NCBI GenBank assembly: GCA_003446665.1
Contig: DMCT01000091.1
Location: 12,945-22,499 of the forward strand
Direction: 5' to 3'
Source of the DNA: Synergistaceae bacterium
Lineage (GTDB): Bacteria > Synergistota > Synergistia > Synergistales > Thermovirgaceae
DNA: 9,555 nucleotides
How positions within the stretch are numbered: position 1 is the stretch's first letter; each line of letters opens with the position of its first letter. Below, piece by piece: positions 4,573 through 9,555 of the stretch. The translations under genes and the position numbers were made by a program. The notes under the pieces were generated by a model, which ran no database searches, was not told the DNA's origin, and was given only the letters and a program-made list of their open reading frames with translations.

Positions 4573-6723
4573 ATGAGCGACAAACACATAAAACTCATAG
4601 CCAGGGAGCTCGATCTCAGAAGCGAACAGGTCGAAGCCGTACTGGAACTTTTGGGAAACGGGGCCACCGTTCCCTTTATAGCCAGATACAGGAAAGAGGC
4701 CACGGGTTCACTGGATGAAACGGCGATCAGGGCGGTTCGTGACAGGGCTGTGCAGCTTGAGGAGCTTGACAAAAGGCGTAAAGCCATCCTCCGTTCATTG
4801 AATGAACGGAACCTTCTGACTCCCGAACTGGAAAACGTAATCGAGTCGGCACCGAATGTCGCGAGGTTGGAGGATTTGTATCTCCCGTACCGGCCAAAAC
4901 GGCGCACTCGAGCGATGATCGCCAGGGAAAAGGGCCTCGAGGAACTGGCGGAAATTCTGATGCGGGCGGCCAAAGGTGTTATTCCCCCCATTATTCCCGA
5001 AAAGAAGGCAGAAGAGTACATAAACGCGGAAAAGGAGGTATCCAGCGAAGCGGAGGCCCTTGCCGGAGCGAGAGACATTATTTCGGAAAAGGCCAGTGAA
5101 GATGCAAGGATACGTTCTGCAATGCGTATTCTTTTCGTGAGGCGGGGCAGGCTCCGTTCGAGGGTAATCGAAGGAAAGGAAACCGAGGGAGCCGTGTACG
5201 CGGATTATTTCAAATGGGACGAGGCCGCAAGATCTGTCCCTTCTCACCGGATCCTTGCCCTTTTCAGGGGGGAGAAGGGACAGATCTTGCAACTCTCGAT
5301 TCTTCCTCCCGAAGAAGAGGCGCTGCGGATAATGGAAGAGGCCTTTATCTCGGTTGAAAACGGCGCGAGCAGGGAAGTCCGTACGGCTCTGCGCGACGGT
5401 TACCGGAGGCTGCTTGCTGCTTCCATGGAAACGGAGCTTAGAAACGCACTCAAGCGCAAGGCTGATAAAAAGGCCATAGAAGTCTTTGCAGCCAACCTTG
5501 AAAACCTTCTACTCGCGCCTCCACTTGGAAGAAAACCGGTCCTCGCTGTCGACCCCGGTATAAGAACGGGGTGCAAACTGGTTATTCTTGACTCTCAGGG
5601 CGAGCTTGTGGCGACGGAAACGATATTCCCCTTCAGTGGTAAAAAGAAACTGGAAGAAGCAAAGGTCAAAGTCAAGAAACTTCTCGACGAATTTCCTGTC
5701 GAAGTAGTAGCAATAGGAAATGGTACAGCCGGTAGGGAAACCGGCGAGTTTTTCCGGAGCCTTGGTCTTTCAGTAAATCAGGCAATCCTTATAGTGAATG
5801 AAAGCGGAGCCTCGGTCTATTCGGCGTCAGAGGTGGCGCGGGAGGAACTGCCGGAGCAGGACGTAACGGTAAGAGGGGCTGTTTCTATAGGTCGCCGGCT
5901 GCAGGACCCTCTGTCCGAACTGGTAAAGATAGATCCAAAGTCGATTGGAGTAGGCCAGTACCAGCATGATGTGGATCAAAAAGCCCTCAGGAGCAGGCTC
6001 GATGACGTGGTGGTCTCCTGCGTGAATCGCGTAGGCGTGGAGGTTAACATTGCGAGCCGCCACCTTTTGTCGTACGTTTCGGGCATAGGCCCGACGCTGG
6101 CTGAAAATATCGTTGAATTCAGGAGAAAGGAAGGCCCTTTCAGATCCCGCGAGGACCTAAAAAAGGTGCCGCGCCTGGGTCCGAAGGCCTTCGAGCAGGC
6201 AAGCGGTTTCCTCAGGATTCGTGGTGGCGATAACCCGCTGGACGCGAGTGCGGTGCATCCTGACCACTATAAAATCGTCGAGGCCATGGCAGCCGACCGG
6301 AATTGTAGTGTCGCCGACCTTCTTGAAGATGAAAACCTTCGTGCCGCAATCGATATCAGGAATTATGCAGGCGGCGAAATAGGTTTGCCGACACTGGAGG
6401 ATATTATGGATGAACTGGCACGGCCCGGGAGAGACCCGAGAGAGAGCTTCGAAATCCCTGCTTTCGATCCGCGAATCAAGTCGATTGAAGACCTTGCGGA
6501 AGGAATGGTCCTTGATGGCGTCGTCAGCAATGTAACGGACTTCGGGGCCTTCGTTGACATAGGGGTTCATGTGGATGGATTGGTCCATGTCAGCCGCATG
6601 GCGGACAGTTATGTCAAAAATCCGCAAAAAATACTTAAGGTAGGGCAGAAGGTCAATGTAAGGATTACAAGCGTCGACATCGAAAGGAAAAGGATTTCTC
6701 TTTCGATGAAGGGAGTTTTTTGA
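4573..6723 (+). CDS. tex: transcription accessory protein Tex (S1 RNA-binding)
   Basis: This 716-residue protein is a full-length Tex, a conserved nucleic-acid-binding protein of the Spt6 family that associates with transcription. The helical N-terminal part (about 1-200) includes the family block TVPFIARYRKEATGSLDE at 32-49, and PSHRILALFRGE at about 224-235 is another family block. The YqgF/RNase H-like domain begins near LAVDPGIRTG (D327). A helix-hairpin-helix segment with SGIGPTLAENIVEFR starts near 503. A C-terminal S1 domain runs from about 644 (GMVLDGVVSNVTDFGAFVDIG) to the end. The YqgF domain is thought to be inactive in this family. GGAGG (4562-4566) lies six bases before the ATG. 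The coding sequence contains two perfect inverted repeats, listed separately. Expression probably comes from upstream of the patatin-like gene. Confidence 0.97.
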   Translation: MSDKHIKLIARELDLRSEQVEAVLELLGNGATVPFIARYRKEATGSLDETAIRAVRDRAVQLEELDKRRKAILRSLNERNLLTPELENVIESAPNVARLEDLYLPYRPKRRTRAMIAREKGLEELAEILMRAAKGVIPPIIPEKKAEEYINAEKEVSSEAEALAGARDIISEKASEDARIRSAMRILFVRRGRLRSRVIEGKETEGAVYADYFKWDEAARSVPSHRILALFRGEKGQILQLSILPPEEEALRIMEEAFISVENGASREVRTALRDGYRRLLAASMETELRNALKRKADKKAIEVFAANLENLLLAPPLGRKPVLAVDPGIRTGCKLVILDSQGELVATETIFPFSGKKKLEEAKVKVKKLLDEFPVEVVAIGNGTAGRETGEFFRSLGLSVNQAILIVNESGASVYSASEVAREELPEQDVTVRGAVSIGRRLQDPLSELVKIDPKSIGVGQYQHDVDQKALRSRLDDVVVSCVNRVGVEVNIASRHLLSYVSGIGPTLAENIVEFRRKEGPFRSREDLKKVPRLGPKAFEQASGFLRIRGGDNPLDASAVHPDHYKIVEAMAADRNCSVADLLEDENLRAAIDIRNYAGGEIGLPTLEDIMDELARPGRDPRESFEIPAFDPRIKSIEDLAEGMVLDGVVSNVTDFGAFVDIGVHVDGLVHVSRMADSYVKNPQKILKVGQKVNVRITSVDIERKRISLSMKGVF
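4790..4810. repeat. perfect 21-base palindrome inside tex
   Basis: TCCGTTCATT (4790-4799) is followed by one G and then AATGAACGGA (4801-4810), a perfect inverted repeat with 10-bp arms. It lies in codons for about residues 73-80 (R-S-L-N-E-R-N). With a one-base centre it looks more like a protein-binding operator or restriction-type palindrome than an RNA hairpin. It may be chance. Confidence 0.7.
5227..5290. repeat. perfect 19-bp inverted repeat (hairpin) inside tex
   Basis: GCAAGATCTGTCCCTTCTC at 5227-5245 is the exact reverse complement of 5272-5290, with a 26-base loop between. The loop can form a small inner stem, CCC/GGG. It lies in codons for about residues 219-240, in and around the conserved Tex block PSHRILALFRGE, so the protein is kept intact. 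In mRNA it would be a very stable stem-loop about 650 bases into the gene. No T run follows, so it is not a simple terminator. Confidence 0.85.
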
Positions 6724-6753
6724 AAAAAGACACAGCCGATTGCCCGTGTTTTT
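6723..6753. terminator. bidirectional terminator between tex and the metallopeptidase gene
   Basis: AAAGACAC (6726-6733) can pair with GTGTTTTT (6746-6753) around a 12-base loop, with one G-U pair. The A run on one side and the T run on the other give a T tail on both strands. It overlaps the ends of both convergent genes. The core is only about four strong pairs, so strength is moderate. Confidence 0.6.
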
Positions 6754-7108
6754 AGTTTCCCTCGTCGAAATACTCGTCCTGCAATTCGAGCATTTCCTCG
6801 ACGGACAGGTCGTCTATCCCGGCGAGGGATTCTACGTGATGACGAAGTTCGTGAAGAATAGTCTCCTCGATTTCCTCGTCCCATTCTGTTTCGGGGGCAC
6901 TTCCGAGACTCTCTCTGAAGGAACCGTAATAAAGAACGACAAGACGACCGAGACCGGGGTCTTCAAGGTATTCCCCCATAATCAGGTAACCACCTTCTTG
7001 CTTCGCTTTCGGTTCAACTATGATACCGCCGTTCAGGTTCGCTAAAAGCGCAGGCGGCAGTAATTCTATAAACCGATTGGCCCTGGCGGTGAATTTCCTG
7101 AGGTTCAT
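6752..7108 (-). CDS. small zincin-like metallopeptidase family protein (PF06262/DUF1025 type)
   Basis: The product is 118 residues from ATG 7108. It contains the zinc-protease motif H-E-L-R-H-H (about residues 86-91) in the helix TILHELRHHVES, where the two outer histidines and the glutamate would bind zinc and activate water. A conserved acidic segment follows (DDLSVEEMLELQDEYFDEGN). The LVVLYYGSF strand and an acidic stretch before HELRHH fit the zincin-like PF06262 family, whose substrates are unknown. The start is set by AGGGGTG (7115-7121), six bases before ATG 7108; an in-frame GTG at 7117 lies within that site. It follows glgB by 24 bases on the same strand, so it is probably the last gene of the alpha-glucan operon. 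No signal peptide is seen. Actual protease activity is unproven. Confidence 0.75.
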   Translation of the reverse strand: MNLRKFTARANRFIELLPPALLANLNGGIIVEPKAKQEGGYLIMGEYLEDPGLGRLVVLYYGSFRESLGSAPETEWDEEIEETILHELRHHVESLAGIDDLSVEEMLELQDEYFDEGN

Positions 7109-7114
7109 GACGTT

Positions 7115-7121
7115 CACCCCT
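7115..7121 (-). promoter_or_regulatory. ribosome binding site that sets the metallopeptidase start
   Basis: AGGGGTG on the minus strand lies six bases before ATG 7108. The alternative GTG start at 7117 is the tail of this very site and has no ribosome binding site of its own, so the shorter protein is preferred. Confidence 0.7.
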
Positions 7122-7132
7122 GTTTGTCTTTT

Positions 7133-9049
7133 TCAGTCTTTGTCGGGCCCTTTGAAAAGAACGATCGACAGGGGAGGAAGAACAACGGAAAGGGACTGTT
7201 CGAATCCGTGATAGGGCACGGGTGTCGTCTCGATTCCTCCGAAATTCCCTTGACCGCTTCCGCCGTAATCTTTAGCGTCGCTGTTTATAATTTCTTTCCA
7301 GAAACCACTTTTTGGGACGCCTATTCTGTAATTATGGCGCGGAACGGGCGTGAAATTACAAACGGCCAGAACCGTCGGGCCGTCCTCTCCTGCCTTTCTC
7401 AGAAAAGAAATTACGCTGCTTTCCCAATCCCTGAAGTCAACCCAGCTGAAGCCCTCAGGAGTTGTATCCTGCCGGAAAAGGGCGGGCTCACCTCTGTATA
7501 ATGCGTTGAGATCCTCGACCCACCGTTGCAGGCGCTGATGCGGTTCGAATTCGGTCAGGTGCCAGTCCAGGCTGGTATCGTGGTTCCATTCACTCCATTG
7601 GCCGATTTCGCTTCCCATAAAAAGTAGTTTTTTGCCCGGATGGCTGTACATGTAACCCATAAGAAGACGCAGATTCGCGAATTTCTGCCAGTCGTCGCCG
7701 GGCATTTTCCCCAGGAGGGACCCTTTCCCATGAACCACTTCGTCATGCGATAAGGGCAGGAGGAAATTTTCCGAAAAAGCGTACCAGATGCTGAAGGTCA
7801 GATTGTCATGATGATATTTGCGGTGTATGGGATCCTGCGAAAAGTAGCTCAGGATGTCGTGCATCCAACCCATGTTCCATTTCATGTCGAATCCCAGTCC
7901 TCCAACCTCGGCGGGTCTGGTAACCATGGGCCAGGCCGTGGACTCTTCGGCTATGGTCAGCACCCCTTCATTCAGTTCATGGACTGTCCTGTTCATTTGT
8001 TTCAGGAACTCTATGGCTTCCAGGTTTTCCCTGCCTCCATACCTGTTAGGGATCCATTCTCCCGATTTCCTGGAATAGTCCAGGTACAGCATGGATGCTA
8101 CGGCATCTACACGTAGCCCGTCCGCATGGTAACGGTCGATCCAGAAATTGGCGCTGCTGGTAAGGAATGATCGCACTTCATTGCGGCCGTAATTGAAAAT
8201 CGAGCTCTTCCAGTCGGGATGAAAGCCAAGCCTTGGGTCCATGTGTTCGTAAAGATAAGTGCCGTCGAATTGCGCCAAGCCATGGGAATCGGAGGGGAAA
8301 TGAGAGGGGACCCAGTCAAGGATGACCCCGATGCCTGATTTGTGCAGTTCGTTTACCAGGTACATAAAGTCCTGTGGAGTCCCGTATCTGGCCGTTGGGG
8401 CGAAATAACCCAGCGTCTGGTAGCCCCATGACCCGTAAAAGGGATGTTCCATGACAGGAAGAAATTCCACATGGGTGAAGTTGGTTTGCCGAAGGTAGCT
8501 TACAAGTTGATCAGCTAATTCCCTGTAGTTTAAAAAAGCATTACCCTTTTCCGGAGAGCGTCGCCACGATCCCAGGTGCACTTCATAAATGGAGATGGCC
8601 GAATCAAGGGCGTTGGCCTTCTTCCTAGACGCAAGCCATTCATCGTCTGTCCAGGACCAGTCGATGTCATGGACAATGGATGAGTTGCCCGGAGGCATTT
8701 CCCAGAAGAAGGCGAAGGGGTCGCCCTTGTCTTGCGTTCCAGCCATCGATTCTACGCGGTATTTGTAAAGAGAACCATGACTTACCCCGGGAATGAAACC
8801 TTCCAGGATCCCCGTATCGGGCCAATATTGCTGAAGCACGTGACTCCCGGTGTTCCAGCCGTTAAAATCGCCGATTACGGAAACGCGCCGGGCGTTGGGT
8901 GCCCAGACCGCAAAGTGAGTGCCTTTTTCGCCTTTCACCGTTACGGGATGGGCTCCCAGTTTTTCATAGAGCCGGGCGTGGGTGCCCTCCTTGAAGTAAT
9001 AGATGTCCTGATCAGTCATTAGCGAGTGCCTGATGACGTTGTTTTTCAT
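7133..9049 (-). CDS. glgB: 1,4-alpha-glucan branching enzyme GlgB
   Basis: GlgB cuts an alpha-1,4 chain and rejoins the piece in alpha-1,6 linkage, making branches in glycogen-like glucan in the cytoplasm. The 638-residue protein has the N-terminal CBM48 module ([21 protein letters not shown], about 45-65) and a GH13 barrel with all four signature regions. These are region I (D245-WVPSHF), the nucleophile D315 in GLRVDAV, the acid/base E368 in IAEES, and D436 in LSHDE. A C-terminal all-beta domain ends the protein. It is shorter than Escherichia coli GlgB because it lacks the extra N-terminal N1 module. The start at 9049 is chosen because AGGAGG (9059-9064) precedes it by nine bases; a longer frame to 9133 has no such site and overlaps the upstream gene. 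Its ATG overlaps the stop of the maltokinase gene (ATGA), so translation is probably coupled. Confidence 0.97.
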   Translation of the reverse strand: MKNNVIRHSLMTDQDIYYFKEGTHARLYEKLGAHPVTVKGEKGTHFAVWAPNARRVSVIGDFNGWNTGSHVLQQYWPDTGILEGFIPGVSHGSLYKYRVESMAGTQDKGDPFAFFWEMPPGNSSIVHDIDWSWTDDEWLASRKKANALDSAISIYEVHLGSWRRSPEKGNAFLNYRELADQLVSYLRQTNFTHVEFLPVMEHPFYGSWGYQTLGYFAPTARYGTPQDFMYLVNELHKSGIGVILDWVPSHFPSDSHGLAQFDGTYLYEHMDPRLGFHPDWKSSIFNYGRNEVRSFLTSSANFWIDRYHADGLRVDAVASMLYLDYSRKSGEWIPNRYGGRENLEAIEFLKQMNRTVHELNEGVLTIAEESTAWPMVTRPAEVGGLGFDMKWNMGWMHDILSYFSQDPIHRKYHHDNLTFSIWYAFSENFLLPLSHDEVVHGKGSLLGKMPGDDWQKFANLRLLMGYMYSHPGKKLLFMGSEIGQWSEWNHDTSLDWHLTEFEPHQRLQRWVEDLNALYRGEPALFRQDTTPEGFSWVDFRDWESSVISFLRKAGEDGPTVLAVCNFTPVPRHNYRIGVPKSGFWKEIINSDAKDYGGSGQGNFGGIETTPVPYHGFEQSLSVVLPPLSIVLFKGPDKD

Positions 9050-9555
9050 TGCCGACCACCTCCTGCAGGAGTTTCCATCTCGCTCGCATCCTCGATGAGG
9101 TCCAATATTCCCCTGATTGGTATGTCCACCCATCCGGGACGGTTGTTGAGCTCGTAGTTCAATTCATAAAAGGCCTTCTCGAGAAGGAAGGAATAAAGCA
9201 GAGTAGTCGCCGACGAGTCGGAGTTAGGAACGAAGGGCGCTTGCCCTGCAGTTTCCACATAACCGTTCAAGAAGGCTGTTGAAGCCGAAGCGATCCAGGC
9301 CTTGCGCCAGGGGAAAAGGCGTGGTTCATCCTGGGGACGTACCGAAAGTCTGTCTTTCAATGCCGATGATATGGCGTAGTCGAAGGAGCGAAGCATACCT
9401 GCGAGGTCCCTGAAAGGCGAACGCTTGAGGCGTCGTTCTGTCAGCGGCCGCATGGGCTCGCCCTCGAAGTCGATGATTTTGAAATCCTTTCCCGTAAAAA
9501 GTACCTGTCCCAGGTGGTAATCACCGTGAATTCGTATTTTGAGGGAAGTTATTTT
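9046..9555 (-). CDS. C-terminal part of maltokinase (stand-alone or TreS-fused), cut by window edge
   Basis: The visible 169 residues run off the window end. They contain H-G-D-Y-H-L-G-Q (codons 9505-9528) and D-F-E-G-E-P (9454-9471), the catalytic and metal-binding loops of maltokinase, followed by [25 protein letters not shown], a block typical of Pep2/Mak. Maltokinase makes maltose 1-phosphate from maltose and ATP, the donor for GlgE. The same domain often forms the C-terminal half of trehalose synthase (TreS) fusions, and the missing N-terminus cannot tell which applies. The stop TGA at 9046 overlaps the glgB start as ATGA. This places trehalose-to-glucan conversion in one operon with the branching enzyme. 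Confidence 0.9.
   Translation of the reverse strand, partial: KITSLKIRIHGDYHLGQVLFTGKDFKIIDFEGEPMRPLTERRLKRSPFRDLAGMLRSFDYAISSALKDRLSVRPQDEPRLFPWRKAWIASASTAFLNGYVETAGQAPFVPNSDSSATTLLYSFLLEKAFYELNYELNNRPGWVDIPIRGILDLIEDASEMETPAGGGRQ

Noticed and set aside
6157..6627. Long minus-strand open frames opposite tex
   Set aside because: They are antisense shadows of the full-length Tex frame, with no ribosome binding site and no recognisable protein features.
7124..7501. Plus-strand open frame of 125 codons opposite the glgB 3' end
   Set aside because: It lies opposite the well-supported GlgB C-terminal domain and has no family features.
9050..9133. N-terminal extension of GlgB by 28 residues
   Set aside because: The added residues come from the overlapping maltokinase gene in another frame, and the good ribosome binding site points to ATG 9049.

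Overview
The window looks like chromosomal DNA from a bacterium, most likely an anaerobe of Synergistota or Clostridia/Firmicutes type. That placement is inference, resting on strong Gly-rich ribosome binding sites, several TTG-type starts, an oxygen-defence ferritin-like protein and an ANENYALAA-type tmRNA tag. No gene here fixes the taxonomy. Base composition is fairly even, except for an AT-richer patch just after the tmRNA gene that carries a mobile-element remnant.

Layout. Positions 1-1151 form an RNA and translation-quality block: tRNA-Pro(CGG) with its own promoter and terminator, then smpB, then ssrA (tmRNA) with its tag frame and a strong terminator. SmpB and tmRNA are the two partners of trans-translation, which rescues stalled ribosomes and tags the nascent chain. 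Positions 1190-1432, directly after ssrA, hold a 72-residue fragment resembling the N-terminus of a phage-type tyrosine integrase. This suggests an old integration at the 3' end of the tmRNA gene, a classic attachment site. Next is a small radical SAM protein of unknown function (1551-2243).

Positions 2326-3515 carry two genes on the minus strand: a six-helix HdeD/DUF308-type membrane protein and a rubrerythrin/ferritin-like protein with its own promoter and terminator. Positions 3752-6723 carry a patatin-like lipid hydrolase and the transcription accessory protein Tex on the plus strand, probably co-transcribed. The tex coding sequence contains two perfect inverted repeats, one with 19-bp arms, which are far longer than chance would give.

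Positions 6752-9555 are a minus-strand operon. It reads from the C-terminal part of a maltokinase (stand-alone or TreS-fused, cut by the window edge), through glgB (branching enzyme, start overlapping the maltokinase stop as ATGA), to a small zincin-like metallopeptidase. Maltokinase plus GlgB points to the GlgE route: trehalose to maltose to maltose-1-phosphate to branched alpha-glucan. A bidirectional terminator separates this operon from the convergent tex gene.

No complete new biological system is evident. The items most worth a second look are the integrase scar at ssrA, the long inverted repeats in tex, and the metallopeptidase in the alpha-glucan operon.
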